Source: Scenedesmus sp. ARA3
Lineage: Eukaryota; Chlorophyta; Chlorophyceae; Sphaeropleales; Scenedesmaceae
Length of the DNA stretch: 64,000 nt
Assembly (NCBI GenBank): GCA_004335835.1
Contig: RWJK01001769.1
Coordinates: 1 to 64,000 of the forward strand
Reading direction: 5' to 3'
The first letter of the stretch is position 1; the number at the start of each line of letters is the position of its first letter. The notes under the pieces are model-generated. The model saw nothing but the letters and a program-made list of their open reading frames with translations, searched no databases and was not told the origin of the DNA. A program made the translations under genes and the position numbers. Below are positions 45,097 through 55,436 of the stretch, in pieces.

Positions 45097-48000
45097 GGTA
45101 ATCCCGGCTGATGCTGCCACTGGTCCATAGCGCCAGTCACTGTGCTGCGCAGGGCGCACTGCGCCGCGCCTTTGCTCGCCCCACGTGCCACCTTCACCCC
45201 GCCGCTGCTCTGTGCATTGTACACATCCTGTACTGCAGATACTGCTACCTGCTGGGACGCTCTGCCAGCCTGCTCTGCAGCATGCGTGCTGCTTACTGGC
45301 GCTACTCCAGACCTTGGCGTGGCCAATCTGCTGTGTGTGGCCGTCGCCGCTGCATCTAAGGCTGCTGTGGCCTCGCGCACGGCTTCAGCAATCAAGCTTA
45401 TGCGGCTCTCCCTGCAGCAGCGCTGACCAGCAGCATGGCAGTCAATACGCAGTGCTGGTGGTGTGACAGGGTTGAGTTGTGCAGGAACGCCAGTGCCCCT
45501 CTGGTGAGTCGAGTTGTGCACGCTGTGCGCAGCACAGTCGGCAGCTGCTGCATCTGCATCCTTCACGCTGCCGCAACTCCTCTGCCTGTTGATTCTGGTG
45601 CTGTCGCTGCTGTTCTGATGTGCTGCTGCATCTACCTCACGCTGCTGCAGGGACACAGGATGTCGCCTGCCTGGAACAGCACCATGTGCGGGCGCAGCAG
45701 TGTCACATGTGCTGCTGCTGCTGCTGCTCTCATTTCGACTGCCTCGTCTGCTGCTGCTCCAAGGCCGCATGGCTTGGCTTGCGGCTCTACAGCTGCCACT
45801 GCTGCTGCTGCTGCTGCCGCTGTCACTGCTGCCGCCTCTCAGCCGCGGAGCTGAGGCCGGCCGAGGCCTAACAGCAGCTTGCTGCTGGGCTGCAACGGCA
45901 CTGCTGCAGCGGCTGCTGCAGTGACTGCCTGCTGGCACAAGTGCACGCGAGCTGATGCATCTGCTGTTGTCGCTGCCGCTAGAGCTGCTGCCGCTGCTGC
46001 TGCTGCTGGTGTCACTCCCTGGGACGTGCAGCAAACTGCTTGCCTGTGCCACCTGCTGCAGCGAGCCTGCTGTTGTGTTGCGCTTGAACATCTGGCACAG
46101 CTCTGCACTCTGCAGCCTGGCCATGCTGCTGCCGCAGCGGCTGCTGCCTGCCGCATTGGCTGATTGGGGCCTGGCCGGGCTGCATGCAGCTCTCCTTGCT
46201 TGCTGGCTGCTGGCTGCTAAGGCAGGGCGCGAGCGCTGCTGGCGCTGCACATCTGAGCTGGCCAGTGCAGCCGACAGCAGAGCCAGCGCTGACTCAACAG
46301 TTACACGCTGCTCTACGGTGTCTGAAGTGTCATTGAGCTGCTGTCCCCTGGTGCGGCCTTGCTCCTCATCCTCACTGTCAGCATGCAGTGGTGCGGCAGG
46401 AGGCTGTGCAGCATCCTGTGCGCTTTCCTGTTGCTGCCGCAGTGCCTGATCTGCTGTGTTTTGTACGGTGTGACGAACCAACCTATCTGGCTGCTGGCCA
46501 GGCGACTGCTGCTGCTTCGAGCCAGACAGCTGCTGCTGCTGCTGCTGGCCCCTAGTCACCTGGCTCCTGCTGCGCACAGGCGACCTTGCAGCTGTCTGCT
46601 GCTGCTGCAGCCGCGGCTGCTGCGCCTGCTGCTGCTGCTGCTGGCTGTGCAGCTGCTGCGACGCTGCCAGCAGCTGGTCGTATGTCTGCTGCAGCTGCTG
46701 CAGCTCGGCAAGCTTGGCAGGACTGACGGCAGCTGCTGCTGCTGCTGCCGCTGCCTTGCTGCTGCCTGCATGCTGGCCTGGCAGTGGCACTGGGTAGATG
46801 CGCTCAAAGTTGCCCAGGTGCCGGTCCTGCCACTTGTCCCTGGCTGCGATGAGCGCATTCCTGTGTGAATGGAACAGCAGGCAGAAGACGGCAAGCATCA
46901 GACACTGGTGCCGCAACGGTTCAGCGCTGTTTGCCAATGCAGAGTTTGACAGCGCAGATTGATGCAGCTGTGCCCCAATGCGAAGTGCATTCTGGCTGCC
47001 TGTGTCAACATGCATTGTCTGTAACCCAACAGCGCAACGTTGTCCGAGAGTCAACAGTAGCTGTGCCCAAATGCTGCCAGCTGGGCCTCACCTGTGCGCC
47101 TGCTGTGCTGCCTTTGCATCGGCACCGCTTGCGCAGCTGGTGAGGCCGCCGGCAGCGCTGCTGCTGCTGCTGCTGCTGCTGCCACGCGCTGGCGGCGGCG
47201 CTGTGAGGCGGGCCTGCAGGCAATAAACAAACCATTATAGTTGGTGTCATCGGCAGCTGGACATGCTGTGGGTTTGCATGGTACATCATAGCTGAGGACA
47301 GCAGTTATGGCCACATTGACTCACAGCAGTAGCTACACACAATAATGTATGCGGCACGATCTGTTCCCAGCACACGACGGTGTTTGATACCGGTGCTGTA
47401 GGCACCCGACACATTATGCCAACTGCTGCCCCTGCGCCGTCTGCTCACCTGAGTCGCTTTGCGGGCGGCCTGCTTGGCAGCAGCGATGGATCCCGGCTCG
47501 ATGCGCAGCTGTTGCACAGCGCACACACACAGCACGACATGGCAGGGGCTCTCAGGTGCCTGCCAAATTAAACTCAGGTGGCGGTGCTGGCAGCATGCAG
47601 GTTTGCCCTGCCTGGTGCTATGTGCAGCAGCCATGTGCGCGCAGGTGGTCCATAAGGTGGATGAACGAAGGATGTTCATTGTGAGAGGTACTTTAGCAGC
47701 TGCCATGAATGACTGAATGAATGAGCTACGCGTGGTGTGTTGAAAGTCGCCACCCGCGTAAGTCAAGGGAGGAGGTGTGTGGCGATGAGGATACCCCATG
47801 CGCCTTCACACCTCCTACCATTCAGCAGCTGCCATACGCATTGCTGTGCCTCACCAGCCGCACTGCGTCCACGATCAGCGCCTGCTTGACGGCCCTGTCC
47901 AGCGGCGAGTCGATGTTGAAGCTGGGCGAGTGGTTGACCTCCACCAGCCACGGCTTGAGGCCAGCATCCAGCAGCACGTCATAGCCCAGCACCTGTGTGA

Positions 48001-51000
48001 CGCAGTGCACACGAGACACTGTAAACAAGCAGGTTGTTGCCAGTGACCCAGGCAGCAGCATGCACGTCATAGCCCAGCACCTGTGTGACGCAGTGCACAC
48101 GAGACACTGTAAACAAGCAGGTACAAGTTGTTGCCAGCGACCCAGGCAGCAGTTGAAGTGGAGCCTGACACGCGTAATTATCCTGCAAAGACGGCTAGGC
48201 TCGGCTGTTGACAGCCACAGCAGGTCAAGTACAGCAATATGCGCCTGTCATCCCGCAGCAACCAGCAGCGCGGCGTCATCACCAAGTACCTCAAAGCAGC
48301 GGCAGCAGCCGGCAGCCACAGCAGCGCTGGACACAGCAGGTGCAGCAGCAGCCTCGCTGCCTGGCTGGCTACTGCTGCTGCTGCTGCCAGGGTTGGCTGG
48401 TCTGCTGGCTGCTGCGCTGCTGCCGCTGCTGACGACTGTTGTGCGGTATGTGGCAGCCAGGTGCGGGGCAGCTGCTGCAAGAGACTTGACTACCAGCTGA
48501 CTGATGGAGGACCACAGGCCAGCCCAGGAGTGGCCTGCAGGCACAGGCAGCAGGAGCAAAGGGATACAATGTTGCAGGCGGCACTAAAATACAAGCAGAG
48601 CACTGCTCCTGCAGCAAGCATTCATATGCATTAGTGCTGCGCTGCTACATGCTGCCTGCTGCGGCTAGGCTGCTGAAAGTCAGACCAGCCCAGCCTGCTT
48701 CTTCGGGTTGTGTGTGAGCCGTTACTACACACACTGCTCTGCTGCTGCCAACCTTTGGCAGGTAGCTTCAGGGCGAAACGAATACATGCGCTGCGCTACA
48801 GCAGCAAATCTGACTACTACACGCTCTGCTCTGCTGCTGCCCACCTTGGCTCTCCAGGTGCTGCCGCAGCTGGCTGAAGCTCCACTTGCTGGCTGACTCG
48901 CCGTCCTCCGCCTCATCGCGGCTGCTGCTGTCTGCCGCACAGGAAGCGCCTTTGCTGCTGCTGCTGCTGCTGCCTGGCGTGACGAAGGCCTCTGTGTTGT
49001 GCTTGTTGACCGCGTAGTTGGTGAGGTGCATGTATGCGCAGTCCAAGTTCTTGGAGGTGGGCTTGCTGTAGGGCGCAGTGCAGAAGCGCACCAGGCCCTC
49101 CTTGTAGATGAACACCCTGGCGGCACCAGCAGCAGCAGCAGCAGCAGCAGCGACGGGTTGCATAGGCACCAAGTCACACAGGCCTTGCTGGGCTGCACAG
49201 CAACTCTGCACATCTATTACTTCTGTGTGCCGCGAGCAACTGCCGCCCTTGCACCCGAACTAGAGGGATTCCGTTTGCTGTTCACCACCAAAGATCCACC
49301 AAGACGCTACGCTGCAAGTGGCAGGGGGTGCTGGCTGCACACAGCGTCTGCAGGAGACTCACGAGGTACAGTCTACGTTCAGCTGCTGTTTGCAGGAGAA
49401 GAGGCACAGGTGAACAACAGGCAGTGCAGCAGGGAACGCAGCAGGACACGCAAGCTGCATACCCACCTGAGCGGGTCCACGTCAGCAACCAGCACATACA
49501 CGCGTAGGTCAAACTTGAGGCCGTTGATCTGCAGCAGCAGCAGCAGCAGCAGGGGCTGCGGGATGTACGCCTGCGCCACTGCCTGCAGTGTGGCCATTCC
49601 TGCAAGGCTGCGCAGCACGGCCGCCTCGCTGCCGCCCTGCAGCAGCCTGATGCCCTTGCCCTGCAGGATGGGGCGATGTCAAGCGAGCAGCAGAGCAGGG
49701 CCAGTGCAGCAGAAGCACCTCATTCGGCTTGTGACAAATGTGATTCATCGACCACCTCATGTGCAGGGCCACACAACAACTCTATCAGTCATCAGCACGG
49801 CTGTGAGCATGTGAGCAGCAGCCTGATGCCCTTGCCCTGCAGGAAGGACCAGCAGCCAGGGCACGCAGCAGGGCAGCTTCAGTGCAGCAGCGGCACCTCA
49901 CGCAACAGGCGCTCGCTGCTGCTGACACTTGCAATCCACCGACCTCCGTATGTGCAGGCAACATCACGAATCAAACGAGCAGCAGCATACTTAGTATACT
50001 GCAGCAGCAGCTGCAGCTGCCTGCCAGCCCGCCTCACCTGGCATCCCGCATCAGGCTTCACTATGAACGTGGCCTTCCTGCCTGCTGCGCGCGCCGCTGC
50101 CAGGAACTCGCCCAGCTGGCTGGGCAGCTGCCAGGTGGGCGGGAAGAAGTCGAAGCTGCAGCCGGGCGGCGCTGCTGCTGCCAGGGCTGCGAGCAGCCGT
50201 GCCATGGAGCGCTTGCGGCACAGCTCCAGCATGCCATGGAAGTGGTTGATGCGCTGCAAGGGGTGGCGAGCGACAGATGTGTGGCAGGGCAACAGCAGAG
50301 TACACAGACCGTCAGCACCAGGGGAGCATATCCGCATGGCATGGAAGTGGCTGATGCGCTGCAAGGGGAGGCGAGCGACAGATGTGTGTGGCAGGGCAAC
50401 AGCAGAGTATTGCAAAACAAGAGGTGTGCAACACAGACCGTCAGCACCAGGGGAGTGTATTCACTTGCCATAGAAGTGGTTGATGCGCTGCAAGGGGGGG
50501 CGAGCGCAACACATGGAGAAACAGCACAGTTTCGTAGTGAGATATAGAGTTGCGTGTGGTTACAGCATACGCTGCTGTTACGCTGCGCTCACTGCGACGC
50601 GCCTTTGTGTCGGGGATGTACATGGCAGCGTGTGCACACCGGCCCCAGGGACTAAGGCGTGATTGGCGTAACTGGCCTGAGCAGTGCTGCAGCTGCAGAA
50701 TGCCGTGCTGCGCTGTCCTGCAGGCTGGCCAATGCTACTGCTGCATCTCCTGCAACCAGTCAACTGCTACTGCTGCACTGTCCTGCAACCTGTCAACTGC
50801 AACAGCTGCATGTCCTGCAACCTATCATCTGCAACTGCTGCACTGTCCTGCAACCAGTCAACTGCTACTGCTGCACTGTCCTGCAACCTGTCAACTTCTA
50901 CCGCTGCATGTCCTGCAACCTATCAACTGCTACCGCTGCATGTCCTGCAACCTATCAACTGCTACTGCTGCACGTCCTGCAACCTNNNNNNNNNNNNNNN

Positions 51001-51105
51001 NNNNNNNNNNNNNNNNNNNNNNNNNNNNNNNNNNNNNNNNNNNNNNNNNNNNNNNNNNNNNNNNNNNNNNNNNNNNNNNNNNNNNNNNNNNNNNNNNNNN
51101 NNNNN

Positions 51106-51162
<57 letters not shown>

Positions 51163-51669
51163 ATGCGCACCTGTGTGGGCGCCAGGCGCAGCAGTCGCTC
51201 CTGGCTGATGGAGGTGTCAGTCCAGAACAGGTCCCACTGACAGTCAGCACCGCCTGGGGGCACCACCTGCCAGCCCAGCTGTGCAGCAACCAGCCGCACT
51301 GCAGGAAGCAGCAGCAGCAGCAGGCGGGTATGTTGCACCGCGTTGTCGCATGGCTGTGCTTTGCGCACAGTGTATGCGGAGCTGTCACTCCTCCTGCACA
51401 CTTGCATGGTCCTTGCCTGCTGTTCCCAAGCCCTGCAAGCCGCATGTACTCCTCTTACTGCAGCTGGCACGCGGCAGGTGCTGCAAGCATTTGTTTGACT
51501 CCACACCAAATCGCCTGCAGATGCTGTGCCTGTGTCACATCAGCCACTCACACAGCTTGTACTTGCACGCGCTCAGGTCGACACGCAGTGGCGCTACCAG
51601 CTGCTGCCCGCCAGCCCTGCTGCGGCGCACCCAGCCTCTGCTGCCACCACTGTGCTCTGCTGCATCCAT
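44421..51669 (-). CDS. TTLL-family tubulin polyglutamylase (TTLL6/13-like) with long Q-rich tail
   Basis: Ten exons: 51552-51669, 51171-51298, 50038-50253, 49467-49660, 48845-49116, 48290-48534, 47855-47992, 47449-47508, 47092-47213, 44421-46860; 3933 nt, 1310 aa. The TTL domain fills roughly residues 30-400: LSACKYKLLRLVAAQLGW, WDLFWTDTSI, RINHFHGMLELCRKRSMARL, the ATP-binding FIVKPDAGCQGKGIRLL, NGLKFDLRVYVLVADVDPLR, MHLTNYAVNKHN, CFEVLGYDVLLDAGLKPWL and the metal-binding EVNHSPSF. RHLGNFERIYP near residue 510 matches the segment after the domain in TTLL6/13. The enzyme should add glutamate chains to tubulin tails in cilia and centrioles. The last exon alone has 813 codons, mostly Q/S/A-rich, with 31 consecutive Gln (45003-45095). 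Exon 5 carries a Ser/acidic insertion. Assembly gap and repeats lie in intron 2 only. Confidence 0.95.
45003..45095 (-). repeat. Coding CAG tract, 31 Gln
   Basis: 93 bases of CTG on the plus strand, read as 30 CAG plus one CAA codon in the last TTLL exon, flanked by LP and CSMAAGG. The only interruption is the terminal CAA. Confidence 0.97.
47975..48150 (-). repeat. 88-bp duplication of TTLL exon 7 acceptor and start
   Basis: CACGTCATAGCCCAGCACCT plus GTGTGACGCAGTGCACACGA... occurs at 47975 and again at 48063, an 88-base period. The upstream copy keeps the acceptor and the first ~18 exon bases but not the rest of the exon. Confidence 0.95.
49640..49860 (-). repeat. Copy of TTLL exon 4 acceptor and start
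   Basis: GCAGCCTGATGCCCTTGCCC plus TGCAGGA at 49643-49668 recurs at 49821-49846 upstream on the minus strand. The following spacer (CAGTGCAGCAG..CACCTC) is also shared. Confidence 0.9.
50225..50510 (-). repeat. Three copies of TTLL exon 3 acceptor and start
   Basis: CATGGAAGTGGTTGATGCGC plus TGCAAGGGG (true acceptor at 50254) recurs near 50338-50372 and 50470-50500. Each is followed by GGCGAGCG and the first two share ACAGATGTGTGGCAGGGCAA. Confidence 0.93.
50735..50985. repeat. Tandem repeat in TTLL intron 2, runs into an assembly gap
   Basis: About seven units of the type ACTGCTACTGCTGCACTGTC plus CTGCAACC(T/A)(G/A)TCA, roughly 30-36 bases each. The array is cut by the N run at 50986. Confidence 0.92.
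50986..51105. other. Assembly gap, 120 N
   Basis: A run of 120 N between the tandem repeat and a CTG tract (51106-51161) in TTLL intron 2. The true length is unknown; repeat collapse is likely. Confidence 0.99.
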
Positions 51670-52696
51670 GAACACTGGCTACAATGTGCTGCTGCGCCGT
51701 ATGCGCTGCTGCACTGCAGCACGAGTATCTGCGCGCCAGCAGGGGTCGTCTACAATGTCGCTGGCTCTGCGGTCACTGCTGAAGCGATGTGCACGTCTGC
51801 ATCAAGCCTTCCCTGCACGTAACCATTAAAAGAGACGTTCTTGTTGCAAGCTGTGCACTACTGTAGCTCAATGTTGCACTATGCACAGGCTGTGCTGTTG
51901 TTGCGCTCAGTCACGAAGCAGTGATACCACAACACACCAGGCCCTGGGGGAGGACTGGCAAGCCTTTGACTCAGCAAGCACACACACACTGCAACCTTGA
52001 TTGCATTGGGAGCCAGCTCACACCAACAGCGGCCGCACCTGTTCTGCACGGATTGCAGCATTGCAGCCTGGAACCTGACTGGCAGCACAGTCACAGCTGC
52101 TTGTGAAAAACAGTACCTGCCGGTACAGTGGGCATCATGTGCATGAGGCTGTTGTCCGCGGCTCAAGTACGGATTGAATTTCATCAGTAGCGGGGCAATT
52201 CGCTCGTGGTCAGATAACCCACATTCAGCAGCAATCAGCAGTACAGCACGTGCTAATGTACAGGCATAATGTAGGTTACGTCGACTTCTTTGCTGCTTCA
52301 TCGAAACTACTACTAAGGGCTAAGGGAATGTCCTGCAGCTTCTTCTGTGCGGGAATGTCCTGCAGCAATTGAATGTCCTGCAGCTTCTTCTGTGCGCGAA
52401 TGTCCTGCAGCAATTGGATGTCCTGCAGCTTCTTCTGTGTGCGTTGTCGAGCTTCAAGTCATGTGCTTCGGTGTCACCCAGGTGGGTGTAGAGGGTTACT
52501 TAGTTTGTAGCAGTCCTCTACCCTCCACGCCTTACTGGATCCGTTCATTTGGAGCTGCTTAGTCTAACCATTATATGGTCAGTCGTCACTGCAGCATCCA
52601 AAGCAAGTGGACATTGCAGGCAGCAAGCATAAATTTACACACCTGATCGCTAGACAGGTTGTGTAACAGGCTAGTCTGCTATTAATAGGTTGCAAG
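51670..52696. promoter_or_regulatory. Divergent region between TTLL and ROMO1-like genes
   Basis: About 1.03 kb between two start codons on opposite strands; it must hold both promoters. It contains a ~55-base tandem repeat at 52325-52440 and no other ORF I can support. Confidence 0.4.
52325..52440. repeat. Tandem repeat, ~55-bp unit, 2-2.5 copies
   Basis: GAATGTCCTGCAGCTTCTTC plus TGTGCGxGAATGTCCTGCAGCAATTG repeats with single-base differences. Each unit contains two CTGCAG sites. Confidence 0.93.
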
Positions 52697-52909
52697 ATGA
52701 GCAACGACTGCGCCACGCGTGTGATGTGGGGCTTCGGAGTGGGGTCTGCTCTGGGAGCGTCCATAGGTGGGCACTGCATCACAGCTAATGCATGCAATTG
52801 GTATGTTCTTGCTGCATGACTGCGTATGCATCACCACGTTTGTTACATACGCCATGCAACATGGGCACACCTGCTGCAATGCACTCTTGCGCTACTGCTG
52901 CTGCTGCTG

Positions 52910-52943
<34 letters not shown>

Positions 52944-53587
52944 GCTTGACACTGCAGGAGCCATGTACGGCACATACGGAGCCTTTAAGCACAGAGTAAG
53001 TTGCCTTGGCTATTGCAACACCTGCCTTAGGTTCTGATCCGTGTTGGTCAAGGCAGACTGTGTGTACGTGCTCGCCAAACACTGTGTGTCACCCTCAGCC
53101 ATGTCGCCTGAACTGGATAAGCCAACAGGCTGAGGCGCTGCACGGCTATGCAGTCTCGCAGGACTAATCTATACACTGTGTGTTGCTTGCGCAGGTCCCG
53201 GGCCTGTTCAAGATCCGCTTTGTCGGCCAAAGCACAGTGCAGACTGGCCTGGTGCGCATCAGCAGCTGGCAAGCAGCAGCATGCCTGAAATGATGGGCTC
53301 AGTGTGCCCATGCCTGCTGCTTGGTGCACATACCACGCGACACCCGCTCACCAGCAAGCAGCAGCATAACAGCAGGAGCAGCTGCAACAAAGAGCAGCAT
53401 TGGCAGCAGTACTAGCAGCCCATACACCTGCCTGCACACAGCTCATGCCCCAGCCTGCAACCCCAAGCCGCCTCATTTATGCCTCGAATAAATTGTCCTA
53501 TATGCTCTGCTTCCCATCTGTGCTGTTGCCATGCAGGCATTTGGTGTGTTCCTAGCAGCCGGCTCTTTCTTGCAATGCGGGCGCTGA
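52697..53587 (+). CDS. ROMO1/Mgr2-like mitochondrial inner-membrane protein
   Basis: Four exons: 52697-52766, 52958-52995, 53195-53251, 53537-53587; 216 nt, 71 aa, matching the family's ~70-80 aa. Borders are GT-AG and phases agree. Two Gly-rich hydrophobic segments are visible: CATRVMWGFGVGSALGASIG and, after a basic turn (FKHRVPGLFKIRFVGQ), TGLVAFGVFLAAGSFLQCGR. This mirrors ROMO1 (VMGCAVG...GMGIRC type), a small protein of the TIM23 lateral gate (Mgr2 in yeast) also linked to ROS signalling. Intron 1 has a CTG tract next to the acceptor. The small size and low sequence complexity make the call rest on pattern and length rather than a diagnostic motif. Confidence 0.88.
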
Positions 53588-53597
53588 GCATGCAGAC

Positions 53598-53635
<38 letters not shown>

Positions 53636-54679
53636 CCACGTAGCAGCAAGCTGGTTGCTGGTTGGCGCACGGCTGCTGGGATGAGTTTAGTTAGGCTGCA
53701 GCTGCATTCTGTGCGCGCAGCTGGCACAGCTGTAACACGTGTACCCAGGGGTGTCAGCCCACGCTGCCAGCGGCAAAGGGGCAGCTTGCGTTCCGACAAA
53801 GCGCGGAGCATGCTGTGGTGTGGTGTATGCGTGTGCAGTATGCAGCTGTGCAGTGCTGCATTTATGGCATACTGGGCTGGTCAAGGCAATTCGCCTGCAC
53901 CATACATATATGTGGAAGTTGCAGTATCACTGCCATCATGCTGTGGCTGTGCAGCAATATTCAGTGATGTTGGACGTGTGCAGGGCCAAACAATCATCAC
54001 CTTGCAAAGGCATGCCAATCACTAGCACGGTGGCGCTGCGTGCTTGGTTGAATCCAGCAATTGCCGCCGCTTGCGCAGCAGCAGCAGCAGCAGTAGCAGC
54101 AGCAGCAACATTTGCAACAGCAGCGGCAGCAAGTGCAGATGTTGCAGCAGCTATGTGCATGCAGGCCCCTCTGTATCCTGTGATGCTGAGTGATACCTAG
54201 CCGGCTGTCTGCAGCGCGGCGGCGGCACGCATCGACAGTGTGGTGGGATGTGGATGCCTGCGCTGTCTTATTCACCTTGCCAACATTTCTTTGCTGGAGT
54301 CGTCAATGAACTGGTGGCACTGATCACTGTGGCTGGTGGCAGCTCTGCACTGACTCCCACTGGGACTCCTGGGCCAGGCAGCAACAGCAGCTGGCATGCT
54401 ACTGCAGGAGACCTCACATGTGTAGGCGGGCTGACAGTATCGCAAATACTTTAAATGCATGGCATGGTTTGCCATGCTGGTGTAACAAAGATGAACTTGC
54501 TGTGCAGGCACTACGTTCTGTTGATTGAGGTTCAGGCGATTGACTTGGGATCGTCGCTTTTGACAACACAGGTAAAGAATTCACAGGTAACACGCATTCT
54601 TCACTTCGGTCGCTGATTGTACATCAGTAACCCTTAGCAACTAGCATCTGTTGGCCTGTTTCTGCTCACGCGCGTCACA
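53588..54679. other. Intergenic between ROMO1-like and the 128-aa unknown gene
   Basis: It contains a TGTAA at 53731-53735, 144 bases past the ROMO1-like stop, which could be its poly(A) signal, and CAG tracts at 53600-53633 and 54070-54130. Short open stretches at 54285-54450 and 54509-54571 have acceptor-like or donor-like ends, but I could not phase them into the downstream gene. Confidence 0.4.
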
Positions 54680-55436
54680 ATGAACACCTCAAACGCCAAA
54701 GCACCGTGGCTTTTGCCCACCGCTCCTGCCATAAGCGTCTGGGAACTTGTTCATGAGAAAAGGGTGAGTTCAGGCAGCAGCGCCGGCACTCCTGCTGGCT
54801 TGGCTGGTAACCAACCGTCGTTGGGGCCCCTTCTGCACGATCGCAGCTTTGGCAGCACTCCCACCCCCGCTACATCTGTACAAAGTGTATAGAATGTACA
54901 CTTGCAACATTACAGCTGGCAGCACCTGCATGAAGTCAGCACATGGAAGCAGGAGCATGAACAGTGCGCCGCACTGCTCACCTGCAGCTGCATGCAGGCT
55001 CCCCTTCTAGGTGCACACTAAATGCAGTCCAGCTGTGATGCTTGCGCCCTGCAGGCCCCCGCTTGCTTTGACAAATTCAATGTTATGCTGAGTTCTGCAT
55101 GTGTTGTGCTGTCTTTGCCTGCTGTATCCGCAGAAGCGCGCGTTTCTGCTGGTGGCGGCAAAGTGGCGGTTCGAGGACCTGATGGAAAAATCAGCTGCTA
55201 CCTACAAGCACGTCAGGGACGTCATGATCAACGTAGACCCTCACAACGCCGACAAGCTGACACCCGCCGAGCAAGAAATCGTAGACAAGGCTCAGCAGCG
55301 CATGCAGGAGGCTGCCCAGCAGGTGGCCTTGGCTCAATCACTCTATGAGGGGCACCCGCGCCTTGCCGAGCACTTCAACCGCATCGACTGGAACAGCCCT
55401 ACCGCAGTTGACGATGTGCTGCCGCTGATTGACTAG
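54680..55436 (+). CDS. Unknown 128-aa helical protein, two exons
   Basis: I do not recognise the family. Exon 54680-54763 (28 codons from ATG) ends at AGG|GTGAGT and joins in phase 0 to 55134-55436 (acceptor CCGCAG, stop TAG). The second exon is clearly coding in character: no low complexity and a balanced composition (WRFEDLMEKSAATYKHVRDV, LTPAEQEIVDKAQQRMQEAA, HFNRIDWNSPTAVDDVLPLI). It predicts mostly charged amphipathic helices with no membrane segment. The N-terminus MNTSNAKAPWLLPTAPAISV could be internal if an earlier exon exists, because acceptor-like TTAG/CTAG words lie just upstream. Function unknown. Confidence 0.6.

Noticed and set aside
53681..54025. ORF starting MSLVRLQLHSVRAAG as a transit-peptide exon of the gene at 54680
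   Set aside because: It overlaps the likely 3' end of the ROMO1-like gene and I found no donor that joins in phase to the downstream exons.
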